Assembly: GCA_036785705.1 (NCBI GenBank)
Contig: JAWUZG010000056.1
Location: 10,169,001 to 10,233,000, forward strand
Direction: 5' to 3'
Length of the DNA: 64,000 nucleotides
From: Acanthornis magna
Taxonomy: Eukaryota; Chordata; Aves; Passeriformes; Acanthizidae
The notes beneath the pieces are model-generated. The model was not told where the DNA came from. It did no database searches and saw only the letters and a program-made list of their open reading frames with translations. The stretch's first letter is position 1, and each line of letters starts with the position of its first letter. Positions 14,396-27,200 of the stretch are shown here, in pieces. Position numbers and translations under genes: made by a program.

Positions 14396-17300
14396 TCCCC
14401 GTAAAAGCTGCAAAGAGAAAGTTTAAAGTCTGCTTATTGTATTTGTATTGTAAAAATGCGCTCATTATGTCTGTGCAAGCTTTCTTTGCACAACTAATTG
14501 CAAGGACTGAGTATTTAAATACCATATTGTGGAGAATATTTTCTAATTAATTACCATTTATAAATTATTTTATTACTTACTAGGATATAACTTTCAAGTT
14601 CTTCATTGGGAATGGTAATATAATTATTGACATTTTTTTAAAGGGACATCATGTTTCTAATAAACTTTTTAAAGCATTCCATTCCTTCTTTTTTGCTTAT
14701 TTTAAAATTCTGCCTTTATCTCTTTTCTAAGGCCAGGCAAGTGTTTGCCTCAGGCTGGCTACTGAGAAAGTGGGTAGAGTGTGCTACAATTTATATTGGT
14801 TTCTTGGTTATGTTTCCTTTCAGAACCTCTGTGTGTTTTCCAGGGTCTGTGTCTTTTGAGCTGTTTGCCAGCTAAACGTGCAAATTTCAAGTTATAATTC
14901 TCCAGACAACTTAGAAATGGAGGGAATTGGAGTGACGTTAAAAATTTCTCAGTGTAGTTTCCATTTCAGATGGGGCAGATTCAGAGGAATGGATGTACAC
15001 TGAGAGTTCAACTTTTTATATTTCCATCTCCATATTCATGTGTACATTTAAATCTTGGAAGACAACTAAATGCTGGAAACTCAGCCACGAGTTTTTCATA
15101 TTTTTGATCCTGGTCAGCTGTCCTGGATGGCTGGACCTAAAAGTTCCTAAAAGCTGGTTAGAGACTTGGACTGCCTGCCTGCCTGAATATCACCAGAGGC
15201 AGAGAACAACCTTCCTCCCTGCTCTCAGGATAGTATCTTCTCTATGTTCTAATGGACAGTGTGGGACAATATTTACCACTGCAGGAAAGTCAGGGCTCAT
15301 ATGGCTCTGATTGGGTAAGAATGATGTAAACCTGGGCAACTAAGTCTAGATTTTCAGGTGCATTGCCAGGGATTTAATGCACCAGTATTTGCAGGATGTG
15401 CTTATCAGGGTTTTTAAAAGGGTTTTTCTCTTTGCTAGACATTTTTCTGTCAAAATAGTAATTTATGGAGTATCACCCAAGAAAATAAAGCAGTTTGCTC
15501 TGTGTTCAGAGAGGCCAGAATAAAGTGCTCCTCTTGTCAAAGTCAGCAATGGAACAAAAATGTACCCTGGGACTCTGGTGTAGGTCATCAAAACATTTGA
15601 GGGAAACAGAATTTGTGTGGAGTTTTTGTAAACCCATCTGAACAATGTAATTAACTTAGAAATTAAAATATAGCAACTTAATTATGCTTTGAGTACTTCA
15701 ACGCTGTTTCCACTTAGCAGGAGCATGCAGATGCTGTCCTTAGCTGTTGTTAGATGCAGAAATAGCTGTAGGTGTCAGGTGTTCTAATGCAGTTGCTTTC
15801 TGCTTGGAGTCGTCAGGGAGGGAACCACGATTTCTTCTCCATGCCCACAAATTCCATGTTCCCTCTGTTACTGCTCACAAAGAAGGAAGGAGGTGATACA
15901 GACTCTTTTCGGCGCCAAAAGCCTCAACGAGCTCATAGGTGCCAAGCAGCCAAGCAACATTTCATCCCTTCCTGGATGCCAAAAGCCTCAAGTATCCCTG
16001 CTCCACCTGCCAAAACCTCCAACTCTGTCCTGACAACTCCTGCAGTGCAGGCTTGTGCTGTCAATATGAAATTTTGCAACACTCTGACAACGGAAAAATC
16101 TGGATGCAGTATAATACTGAGAAACATGCTGAGATTTGCCTTTAGTTTAGTAAGAAAATGAATTATGCGCTAAATATTTCCTGTGTGTGACACTTGCGCG
16201 CGCTTCATTTTCCAAAATTTGAATTTATTCAAAACTTCTGTAGAATGAAAATAGACTGCAGAATTCAACATTGAGAGGTCTAAAGTCCATCTGAGCCCCC
16301 AGATGTATTTTTTCATGTAGCTCAATAAGTCCATCATTCGCCTTTTGGCTGATTCCTTGCTGGTGATTCACCTTGTTACTGAGCTTTACCAGCTTGTGTG
16401 TCTGAAATGTTCTTGTTGTTATGGGGCATGGGTTCCATTTTGCAGTGAGTTTGCAGTGCTGAGGCCAGGTGCAAGGAGTAGGTAACGTAACTGAAATAAT
16501 GTCAACAATTTTAGAACTAATTAGTTATAAACATCAGCTTAAAATAGCTGAATTTGTTCCCAGGTGGTTTTTATCAGTCTAAAATAATGATGCATTGCTT
16601 TTTCTCCAGGATTTTTTAATTCCAAATATGTTCTTTTTGACATAGAGATTCATACATAATCATTTTAGTACATAGAAGTAAAAGATTTATTAAACTCAAT
16701 GATGTATACAGTGCACAATTAGGTTATATATAATGCACTCAGCAATAATAGAAATAGATCAGGAAATGTCTCGAAATCTGTTGTAAGGAAACAAGTGGAA
16801 GTTTTCAAGCTAAAAGCAGATAATACAAGATATTTTATTAATATTTCTTATTTGTCTGGAAATATGTTTTGACTGTTTTTCTATTTAGTTACTGCCACAA
16901 GTGAAATAACTTTTCCTAGATCTGTAATCTGCATTCTACACCTCACTTAGAGTGTACAAAGTAGAGGTGTAAATCATTTTTGTATGTGACCTTAGCAGTG
17001 AAAGAGATTTCTAGTGCAATTTGCTGCAAAGCTCTAGACATAACAGCCAGAGTTAAAAGTGAAGGATACAGTTCTGAGGCTGAATAGCATATCCAGCAAA
17101 TATCTGCAGGTAAATACTTGTTCTTTCCTGCTCAGGGATACAGTCAACAGTGCAATTTGATACCTCTTCCACCAAGGGTAGTGTCTGGAAAGAAGAATCT
17201 GGAAAATGCATCACAGAGCTACTCAGGCAGGATATTTTCCCTTCAGAGCCATAATTCCTTGTGCTATCTCTGTTTGGAGCTGGTGTAGGTATGAGGAGAG

Positions 17301-20300
17301 GCAAATGGTAAAGTGCAGTGCTGCAGATGAAGATTAGTGAAGAGCACCATAACCTTGTGCTTTGGAGGACTCTGAAAGTCAGGACAGTGTTAATAGTATT
17401 TATGGGTTGTGAGAGTGGGAAGAAGCAATGAAAAGGAAATGCTTCATCTCTGTTCAAAACACCATCAAGGATGAAATTCACTCCTGGGAGAAGGGCCTGC
17501 ACTGAGCTTTGGGTACTGCTTAATTTAGGCCTTCAGTGGTACTGAAGTGGTGTTTATACCCTTCAAAAGGTTCTTTCCCTTGGATGAGTTTAATCTGACT
17601 AATCTAAAATCTGTGTGTAGAAATTTGATTGTAAGAAATGTGTTATTAAATAGCAATATGTTATAGCTGTGCCAGTGCAACTCCTTTTGGTGATTCTCTT
17701 TTGGAATTTGGCAAGCCTTAGTGAATTAATACAAACCACTTTAATAAGCAGCCATGAGGAAAACAAAAGCACACCCACCCAGAGAGCCACAGTGACATTG
17801 GCATAGTAGCACATGTATTGGTAAATAATCCTCCATATCCAAGTCCTTGTGTGTAATCAGAGTCTTTTTTTGTGAGCCACATCACTTTAACCTTTTTGAA
17901 TAGAGCCTTTCTGTGTGTCCACCCATCCTTAGCATGGTCTGATCACATTGGTACATCTGCCCAGGGGCTGCGCTGAATCTCCTCTAGAGCCTCACAGAGC
18001 TGGGCACGCTGCCCTGGGGAGGTGCTCAGGGGATGTCCCAGGGCAGGATTGGTGGTGATAAGTGCATGGCAGAGGGGCTGTCACCTGGGGACTCTGTGTG
18101 CCAGGTCTCTACATTTCTTTCATTGCACATACTGCTGCAATAACTCTCCTGTCAAATACTATGGACTTGCCCTGCGTTTGTTTGTGTTTGAAGAAAAATC
18201 GTATGCTAAAAACTCTGGGAAACAAACATTTAAGGTATCAGAGCATTTCTGTTGAGGAGCTGAATCTTTGCTACGCTGAGTGCTAAACATTTACATATCC
18301 AAGCCTTATGTAATGGATGTCTGAATAATAATAAAACTGCATAAACTGACCTTCGTTCTCTGGCACCACTTCCCCTTTGAAGTCTGCATGACCAAATTCA
18401 AGACAATTATGTCATCTTTCATAACAGCCAAACAAAAGTTTGGCCAAATAATCTTTTTTTTCTCCATCTGACAGCACTGTGTTTGATTTCTGTAATGTGT
18501 GTCAATGTAGCTGTTGTTATTTACTGGGTGTTACAAGTGACAGTAAAAATCCCCTTGTTTTGGAGTAATGATCAGCCCTGTTAACATCTGGATTTCATTT
18601 ATTTTGCCTCGGTGCCCACTTCTGCTATTCTCAGTTACTTTGAGTATGTTGCAAGGCAAGTATGGCCTGAAAACACATGCACACGAATAATTTGCAGAAT
18701 ATGGTCTTACAGTATGTGCCCATATGTGACAGAAGCGAAAACAGAGCTCTGGACAGAAGAAGGGAAACTGGCACTAACACTTCCCCCTCTGTTCAAATCT
18801 ACCAGCGCCACACTTCAGTGAAATTCCCTGCGGACGAGACTGTCTCTGTCAGTTAAGGGTTGTCAGCAGAGAACTCAGATTGTACATTTCTGGGCTTCAG
18901 ACCTTGAGGAGACCTTGGCAGACTGTCATCTCAGGCTTGGAGGCTCTGTCTATAACACCAAGTGCTTCAAATCTTGAAGTTTATTTCCCCTTACCCCCTG
19001 ATTCAAGTGATCCTTGCCCAGGTCCATTTTTAATGCTGTGACTTTTTCTTTCAAAATGAATTACAGATTGGGATAAAATATTTTGGGTCTACCTTTATCA
19101 TATAAACTGGATTTCTGCAGAAACTTTTTAATAGGTCCTTAGCTATTGCTCTGACTGCAATGTTTGCATCTATCCCCGTGTTCATGTGGCACAACTCCTT
19201 CCAGCATGGCTGTGTCCTGTGGAAGTGTGACGTCTTTTCCCATCCAGCTCTATGTAAAGAGCAGCAAACCATCTAGGTTTTGTTTATAGCTTAAGTTATT
19301 TTATCTGGATTCACTACAGCACTTAAGGCTTCATCATGGGTGCACGTGTGCGTGTCCACACACACATTTATGTTTGTGCTGGTACATAAATACTTCCACA
19401 ACGAATATGCAAAATGTATGTGTTGTACTTCATCTGTTGCAAAATTAAGCCACTAAAGGAAAAGCTATTCTAATATGGTCCAAAGTTTCACTGCTGAACC
19501 AGGTTAGAATTATGACTGAAGACAATAAAAGCATGAAAAACTGAAGTCAAGCAAGCTGTGAATGCAGTCGTGATGTACAATAATATCTTTTTGTGTCCAA
19601 TTGCAATTAGCTCTCAATTTAATCCCTAAATGAATTTCCAAGGCTTGGTTGGTGTAAATCATGATGTTGGTGATCTTTTCTTTATTTGCTTCAATTTGGT
19701 ACCATGGTGTAGACAAATGTAATGTGTTGAATTCATGAAACCAGACAGCTAGTAAATCAATATTATTTTGCTAGTAAATTATTAAGTCAGTGCAAGCTGC
19801 TTTTAACTCTTTCCCATGGGACAAATAGTTTGAACTAGCTGGAGCTTAAATCAACACTGTGGGCACTGAATTAGTCAATGATTCTGAAGAAGGCTTTGTT
19901 GGCATAGAGTTCTGCTTTGATCGTCACAGTATTTACAGCTTTTTAATTAGATACAGTTCAGAACAATGGCTTTTATCAAAGCAGTTTGGGAAGTGAACAA
20001 CTGGACCTTGTTTAGGGCTTTAGATGACATTCTGTCTGTTAATATCATGTGGCTGGTTTTAATACAATGATGAAGTTAGGATTATTTTAGGCATTGTCAC
20101 TGCTTTGTCCAAAGAAACTAGCTATTCTAAAAAAGAGCGGCATGTGTTGCTTTTTAAATATCACAAGTTTAATCATTTCTCAACATGTTAAAACCCAATC
20201 ATTTGCTTTGGGCTTGCAGAGGACAAACTCATTTTGCAACCATAAATTTCAAAGAAGCCTCTTTTGTTCATCTTGATTTATTTTCATGTGCCGAGTGACT

Positions 20301-20625
20301 TGTTGGGAAGTGCTGAGCTTTTTTTGTCAAGACTGAAGGCAGTTGGTTCCATTTTCAGTGTCAGACATTTTAGAGTTGGCTTCTGATGCAAAGTAAACCC
20401 AACGTCAGTGTGAAAATTCCTCGGGGATCTTGGCAGAGCTGGGCTCTATCGTTTTTGGAATGGTAGATTGGCCTAAGAATGCTTTTAAAGCTTTACGGTA
20501 AGCGATTGTAAAATTTGTAAATTTATAAGAGCAAGAAAGTTAAGGAGCCACTGATGTTTTTAGACCAACTTCTGCAGTTCGGTGTTCAAATAGAGATGCT
20601 TATCCTCTAATAAACAATTTGCTTC

Positions 20626-20649
20626 TTTTTTTTTTTTTTTTTTTTTTTT
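20626..20649. repeat. T24 homopolymer
   Basis: A pure run of 24 T, preceded by gcttc. On the minus strand it would be a poly-A tract, but no retroposon body can be recognised beside it. The adjoining actgaagtcaatgggg (20661-20676) resembles a motif in ancient sauropsid MITE families; this may be coincidence. Confidence 0.95.
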
Positions 20650-21310
20650 GACAAGTTGACCACTGAAGTCAATGGGGAATAAAAATATTGGCTGTAAATA
20701 CTTGTTTCATTAAAGCATGGCTTAAAGCTTCATGTTGTCTCATTCGCGATTCTTTTGGGGCAGAGTAAATATTGGTCAATATTCTCTGTCACCTGAGAAA
20801 AATAACTCACTGCCTCACTTTTATCCACGATCTGGCTTTCATAATGATACCAAAAGCCATTCCCTTTTGTTAGTGGTATTTTTATGTGCAAGCTATCACC
20901 ACAGCGGTTAGAGAAATGGGTGTTTTAATCTTAAGATGGGTGTAATGTAGGATTCTAAAACTCTTAGTTTCACTGTGACAGGCCCATCATGTGTTTGAAC
21001 ATGATGCCTTGTCTGCGTGCTTGAGATTGTGTAGTTCCAGCACGGTGTGTTGGACACAGAGGTGTTGGGAGCCACAGCGTGTTTGGGCACAGCAGTTCTT
21101 TGGCAGGAGGCAGCACATCATATACACTGAATCTTCAAAGACTCTGCTTTTTCCCCATGTAATTATTATATATTAAAATACTAAATTTGAAATATGGTAA
21201 ATAAGCACCAGAGTAATGTAACTGGTACTCTTAATGCCAAGCAGTAAAACGTATATCGAACAATTTCTCTCTTTGTACTCCTTTCCATCTTCCTTTTTTT
21301 TTTTCTTTAG

Positions 21311-21438
21311 AACTCCAGAACTACCCGCTCAGATGAAGATAAGGATGATTCCTGGGATGCCTGGGGGGCCTGGAGTGACTGCTCACGGACCTGTGGAGGG
21401 GGAGCCTCCTACTCTCTGCGGAGATGTTTAAATGGCAG
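21311..21438 (+). CDS. ADAMTSL3: ADAMTSL3 exon: start of thrombospondin type-1 repeat 1
   Basis: 128 nt, entering in phase 0 and leaving two bases of a split codon. It is bounded by ctttag| and cag|gtaagc. The translation starts with a short acidic stretch, [15 protein letters not shown], then [19 protein letters not shown]. This is the opening of TSR1. The WDAWGAW tryptophans are typical C-mannosylation sites, and CSRTCGG matches the CXX(S/T)CG site for protein O-fucosyltransferase 2, a modification known to promote secretion of ADAMTS-like proteins. The T-R-S-D-E-D-K stretch and the NGR|NCEG junction fit ADAMTSL3 better than ADAMTSL1. The open frame around it that begins with Met near 21234 is in a different frame and is not the gene product. 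Confidence 0.97.
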
Positions 21439-23347
21439 GTAAGCCACATGCTGAAGTGTGTGTGTTCTTCTGCAGCTCTGCCGCATTTCCAATCCTCCTC
21501 TGGTTGTTTCTGAGATCAAGCACTGTGAACTCATAGATCAAGTGTTATATAATACTGCTTTTAATATGTGTTTGTATTAGATAAAAAACGTAGGCTTTAA
21601 CTCTGAACTGTTATGAAATACGATTGTGGAATAGCAGGAACGATTTATAAGTCTTACTGTATCTTGAACAGAACAACATATGCACTGAAAGCCTTTTACC
21701 TCAGCAGTGAAATTGAACTAATGTAGGACTTGTTGCTGCAATCCTAAAAGTAGGAGCAATGCTCTAAACCTATAGTCAGGCAAGGAGAGATCCCAAACAG
21801 CTTTGAGGCATCTGTGTTAGCATCCATAATTCCTTGTTTTACTTGAATAATTCTTAAACAATTTTAAAACTGGTGATTATATTTAATTTTTTATTTAGTT
21901 GAGATTTTGTAAGTTAAATGCAGTATCAGCCAGGAAGTCACTTTTTCTTAAAGAAGACTTTGCAGTGTGATGTGCTAGTTAAGGGCAAACTGTGTGAAAT
22001 ACAGAGTTAAGATGATTGATTAAAGCACTGCCTGTTTCTTTTAGTGAAAAATGCACAAAGATCTTTGAGAAAAGTAATGGTTCTAGCAAGAAGCCTTGAT
22101 ACTCCACCAATGTGTTAGGGACTGTGAAACAAGCTCAATAACTTTTACCAGTATAAATTCCACTGTGGTTTTATTAATATTTTTAATGTCTTCCCCTGTG
22201 GAAAACATGTGTTTTCCATACCTTGACAAATGCATAGTTTAAAAGGTTTTTTCTAGGTTTGATTTTTGGACTAATGTCCAGGAAACACACGATTGTGAAA
22301 CAAACTTTTCACATTTCTATGTATCATAAACATTTTTAACTTGCATGTTGTGATGCAGTAAGTCTTGCAAAAGATTGGAAATTTGAGACTTGTAATATCT
22401 TGAGCTTTAACAGTCATACCTTCACCTGAGCTGGTTGAATTCTTGCTTCAGGCATCCATTTTTTTTCCTTTTCAAATGTTATTTTTCAATCCTTATCACA
22501 CATTATTTAAAAAATATATATTTATTATCAATTTTCATGCAAGAAGCAGAAAATTTAGTCCAAGAGGTGTAAATTACCAGCTCTATGTTCAGGCACATTT
22601 TTTGGTAGGAAGGGATTATTCCAAAATACTCTTCCTGATTTTAGAGAAATCACCAATTATAATTTCTTGTCCAGTCATTTGAAATATGTTTTCAGTTCTT
22701 TCAAAGGCTTGATATTGCCATTTTTAACATAGAAGAATAACTTACACTGTGCAAAAGGGCTGGTTCATTATTGAGAAGTTTGGCAGAGTGTATCTTGAAA
22801 AAAAGTGTGAAATCCAACCTCCCCAGATTTATGAGACCACAATAAATAACCATGACTCTATTATATGCTTGTTATTTCAGCTACTAACAACAGACTGAGG
22901 ATCTGAATTGCCTGGATTTCAGGATTCACATGCATTGGACACATTATGCATGCAGTCCATAAGAATTCTGTTTAATTTAAAATTATAAGTTAGATATCCT
23001 GATCGTCTCCTCTAGGTCACATCTCGTTTATTAGAAATTACTTGGTTGTAATCAGCATAGATCACGATTAGAGATGCCTGATTTTTCACAAAATAAATGT
23101 GTTTTTCATAAGGTTTGCAGTAAATTGGGCTTACAGGGAAAGTCACACATTCTTTGCTGAAGAGAGACAGCAGTGTAATGATTTGAATCCCCAGATCCCC
23201 TTTGTATTTAAACCTTGTATTTTGAGTCCAGATTATAGTAGGGCAGTAGCAATAAAAGTCTAATTTTCAAGAAAATAACTAGCTGTCAAACAGGCAAAGC
23301 TGTGTTTTGCTATTATGTAGTGTAACCATTTTTATTTTGTTTTTTAG
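21439..23347 (+). other. ADAMTSL3: ADAMTSL3 intron, 1909 nt, phase 2
   Basis: Donor gtaagc, acceptor ttttgttttttag. It splits the Arg codon of NGR/NCEG. The contents are AT-rich and unremarkable apart from a perfect 8-bp inverted repeat at 22199-22218. No additional exon was seen. Confidence 0.93.
22199..22218. other. Small perfect inverted repeat (8-bp arms, 4-nt loop)
   Basis: The arms tggaaaac and gttttcca flank the loop atgt. A hairpin is possible in RNA or single-stranded DNA. Palindromes of this size are expected by chance in 64 kb, so no role is assigned. Confidence 0.6.
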
Positions 23348-23393
23348 GAACTGTGAAGGTCGGAACATTCGATACAAAACCTGCAGTAGTAAT
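23348..23393 (+). CDS. ADAMTSL3: ADAMTSL3 exon: end of TSR1
   Basis: A 46-nt micro-exon bounded by tttttag| and aat|gtgagt. Its first base completes the Arg codon begun in the previous exon. The remaining 15 codons read NCEGRNIRYKTCSSN, and the exon ends in phase 0. It carries the C-E-G-R-N-I-R-Y-K-T-C segment that closes the TSR1 disulfide core and that is nearly identical in ADAMTSL1 and ADAMTSL3. Together with the previous exon it forms a 174-nt phase 0-0 unit, so skipping both would keep the frame and remove TSR1. It is too short for simple ORF finding; the call rests on splice signals, phase and family sequence. Confidence 0.96.
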
Positions 23394-24263
23394 GTGAGTC
23401 TGGCCTTTAATCCTGTTTTACTCATTCAAAAATTGTGTTAAGGTTTAAGAAATGCTGTTTCTTATTTAAAACCTTATGGTGTGTAATTTTCTTTCCATCA
23501 TTATTACAATTTTTAAACATTTCAGTCTGCATGACACCATGAGGTCTCAGATTTAGACTTCCCAAATGGACATTTTCTTTTGAAATTATAGTGCCAATTG
23601 TGATTCAGAATGTTTTATATCACTTATTAGGAGAGTTGCACATTTTGGAGGATTAACAAATCAGATCTCATCTTAAACTAGCAAGTGGTTTTCCTGGGGG
23701 TGGTGTGTTTTAGATGAAGCATTAAACTGAGCTCCGGATCATTTCTGATCATTAGTGATATGGTGGCACTCTTCATGTGAGAAAAGAGGTGCCTGGGTGC
23801 CTTTCAGAACTTAAATAGGATAATTACTCCTTATATTCCCTCTGTTTGCCTAAACCCAGATCTTTACGTGTCTATTTGCAAGCACATTTAGGTGCACTGG
23901 CACAACAATTTCCATGAGTGAGTGCGAGGCTGGAGTTTTGACCATACAGTTGTTGTTACTGTGGTGCGATCACATTTTATTTTTATAGACACTTTTTATG
24001 AAAACCATCCACATACAGCAAACTTTGTGGCTTGTGTTCCACTGATCCGTAGTCGTTCTTTGTGCTGTTTAAACAACTGCTGCTCTTTACCCAAGGTCTG
24101 GGCTGTCCAAAAGGAGTAGCTCAGGCAGGACTTTGCAGTACTACCGATGGAGATAATGTGCATGCAAGCAGTCATTCAGAGTGGTTTGTGCTTTGCACTC
24201 ACCCCCTTGCATGGCTTACTTTATAAGTAATAAACAACTTTTTTTTCCCCTTCTTTTTTACTT

Positions 24264-24280
24264 AAAAAAAAAAAAAAAAA
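24264..24280. repeat. A17 homopolymer
   Basis: A pure run of 17 A. An AATAAA lies at 24229-24234, 29 nt before it, so it could be the tail of a retroposed transcript inserted on the + strand, or simply a homopolymer. Confidence 0.95.
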
Positions 24281-27200
24281 GCTTCTGGCTCTTGGAAAAA
24301 GGGAATTATTTTTGCAAATATGCCCTGGAAAGGTGAGGCCTGAATTTCCTCTGGGTTGAATTATACCCAGGCAAGAGCAGGTGATACTCAGTCATTACCA
24401 ATCCTGTGGTTTTTGCCAGCAGCAGGCAGCTGTGGAGAGTGACATGTTCTCCTTCAGACGCCTGCCACTGGAAGTTGCCCAGTAAATATATTGAATCAGT
24501 GCATCTCCTAGGAGAACTGACCATTCCTGCTTTCCAGTTTGCCACACCTACAGAGTCTGGGGTGCCAGTTGGCTCCTGCCCTCCTTGAGAACAAGGCTTG
24601 CTCACACCTTGAGCTGCTCTACACTCCACTGCTCAGTGTTGGATGGATTTTCCACCGCAGCAGCTCGCAGCTGAAGCTCCTGCTGGCAGAAGAAAGTGGA
24701 AGTGATAAATGAATGAGTCCTGGTGCATGCAGAAATCAGATTCTGGAGAAAAACCCTGTCCCTTTCAAAAGAAAAGGCCCAGCAGCTTGGTGCACGATGG
24801 GCTGAGCTCATAAATAAAAACGCTACCTGCAAAAAACCCTATGATCTTTCAAAGCTGTGTGATGAGGTAACTTGCAGCCAGTCAGGATGTAAGCAATGAA
24901 CAAACTGCCACTGAATGCTCCACAGCTTATCCAAATGTCTGTTTGTGTGCACTGTGCACAGTAATAGACCTCTGCCTGCTGGATCCTGTGCACTGCAGCT
25001 TCCTGCAGTGGCAGAAACAAAAAAAGCTCATCTCAGTGCACCTTGCTCCTCCAGCAAAAGCACTGGGGAACTGCCCGGTGCACAGAGAAGATGGTGAGGT
25101 TGGTTTGGTCATGTTTTCTGCTGGAATGCAGAAAATGTCTTTGTGCTTTTAGTGTATGTAAGGGCAGTTATGGACACTGTTTATTTAAAGATTTATGCAG
25201 TAGAAATCTGATGGAAATGAAGCTACTTTATTCTTCAGCATAGAGAAAATGAAGATGATTTCCATATCCTCTCTGAACTCCCAAGGAGTTTATCTGAAGT
25301 CACTGGAGCCTGTTTTTTAACTTTAGGACTTATTTTAAAGCGATAAGTGGTAGGTGCCTTGTATGTGAATCTGTTTGAATTTATGATGATTCAAATGTTA
25401 ATTTCCAGACAGGAAACTGCCTTTATAGTTCTGCTTTTGGGGCATGTCTGAAAGGGATCAGGTTTCCATTTCAGTTCAGATACAGTCAGAATCTCTCAGG
25501 AATGGTTTTTCCTAGATTATGGGTCAGATAATGAAGAGCTCCTGAGAAAAATATATTTAATGAGATTTCCACTGTTAATGCAGTTGGTCTTTGAAATTGG
25601 CATCACTGAATACGAACCCTGTATTAGATCTGAGTTAACCTTGAAATGGGACCTTACACCTAATGTAAACCTGAGACTATTAGGCCAGTTTTGTTTCTAA
25701 TTATATAATTTTCCCAAAAGCATTATTTCTAATAATTTCTTCTCACTATAGGAGCGAAATTTTAGTTTGAAAATTAAGAGTTTATACTAGCTTCTTTCCA
25801 TATTAATAGGTATTACTGGTAACCACATGAGACATTCAGTATAAATACACGGTGTAAAGCTGTCTGCAAATGTAATTTTGCTACATGATACATTACACCA
25901 CTAACATCTATATTGGGGAGTACAAATGAAGCACAACTTAATATGTGTGTCATTCTAATGAAAAGAACAAGAATCATTTTACCAGAAAATTGGTTTCATG
26001 TGGATTTGTAATGGAATAGTAGTAAGTTCATTGAACTCAAGCATAGTTCCAGAATAATATTAGTGATATTTCAATCAAAAAATTAATTCAAGATCTTAGC
26101 AACAAAATAATTGCTAAGAATAAGGCATGTGTATAGCCTGCTTATCTTTCTATCATAACTGAGATGCCAGGTGCATGATTTCCTAAAACTGCATGTGTGT
26201 TTTCAGCCTTCCATATAGAAACTTTAGAGAAATAAACTATTCATTGTATGTTGCTCAATGAGATTTTCAGTCTTTCTTGCCCCCTTTTTAAAAAAATTCA
26301 ACTTTTGTATATAGTGTTACATTCTAATGCAATGATGTGCACTATGTGGAAGTGTTTAAGTTAATCCTTTAGGGTCCTATTCACAGAACAAGTTATTTGG
26401 GCCATTTCCCCATAAATTTCACATTCTTGTGTGCCAAAAAGTCGCTTATATTTTTGCCAGAGTGATTCTTCTACAGTCAGAAAAAACACTATTTTGTAAA
26501 AGATATCTCCATCTTTAATTCCATTATAAACTTTTATTATATGCAGATAATGCTGACACTTGTTCAACATATTCATCTATAATTGTCCCAGCATCCACTT
26601 AACCAACTAATTTATCCCATTCAGAAAATCTTGGCTGTACTGTGTCTACTTTATAATATTTCATCTTGGGTTACACAGTTTCTCTCTAATATGTTCATTT
26701 ATTTATTTTATATTTATAATGCTGATGCACCATAAAGCTCCCTTGGCTGGGGCGGTTTCCAGCTCAGGTATCTTGATTTTACTTAGAAATGGCCTGAAAA
26801 TTGCATAGGAAAAACATAAAACCTGAAGCTAAATTCAAAAAGAAAACAAAACAATGACTTCATCAGTTTTGGCTGGGTTTCAACAAAATGAGAGTCAAAG
26901 AATAAAACTAGACAAAGGGCTAGACTTTCTTTGGTGTCATCATTTTTACTGGGAATTTTCTTGCCTTCTCTTTTGTGCTTTTTTCAGTGGAGTAATTGTT
27001 GGCAAGCGTCACAGGGTCTGATGCAACCTTCATATTTTGTACATGAACATTGCCTACAAAGATACAGATTTCCCAGGTCAGCTTTGTTTTCAGAGGCTGA
27101 GGGTGCTCATTGCCAAAACTCAAAGATGCATTTCATAAGAAGTCAGCCCTTGAATACAGTAGTTTTTAATCATCTGTCACAAAAAGAATGGGAATATATA

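Larger units (their letters stand above)
1..21310 (+). other. ADAMTSL3: Intron of ADAMTSL3 upstream of the TSR1 exon (5' end outside window)
   Basis: I see no coding exon in these 21.3 kb. I looked for the signal-peptide exon and for the short exon that in mammalian ADAMTSL3 precedes TSR1, and found neither, so they probably lie upstream. The intron closes with a strong acceptor: a T-rich tract of about 20 nt, then ctttag at 21305-21310. Inside are a TG microsatellite, an L1 ORF2 fragment, a MIR-like scrap and a T24 run, each listed separately. The remainder is AT-rich sequence with only short open frames. Whether promoters, enhancers or non-coding exons of this gene are present cannot be judged from one sequence. 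Confidence 0.75.

Noticed and set aside
15914..15991. Tandem duplication marked by the 14-nt direct repeat gccaaaagcctcaa (15914-15927 and 15978-15991)
   Set aside because: The sequence between and after the repeats does not align beyond the 14 nt, so chance is as likely.
17960..18090. CR1 LINE fragment (GC-richer ctgccctggggaggtgctc text)
   Set aside because: It superficially resembles the 'ctgcccagggaggtggtggag' stretch of CR1, but flanking CR1 text and the terminal octamer repeats are absent.
21234..21431. 65-codon frame starting with Met over the TSR1 exon
   Set aside because: It is in a different frame from the spliced TSR1 reading, which has matching phases and family sequence.
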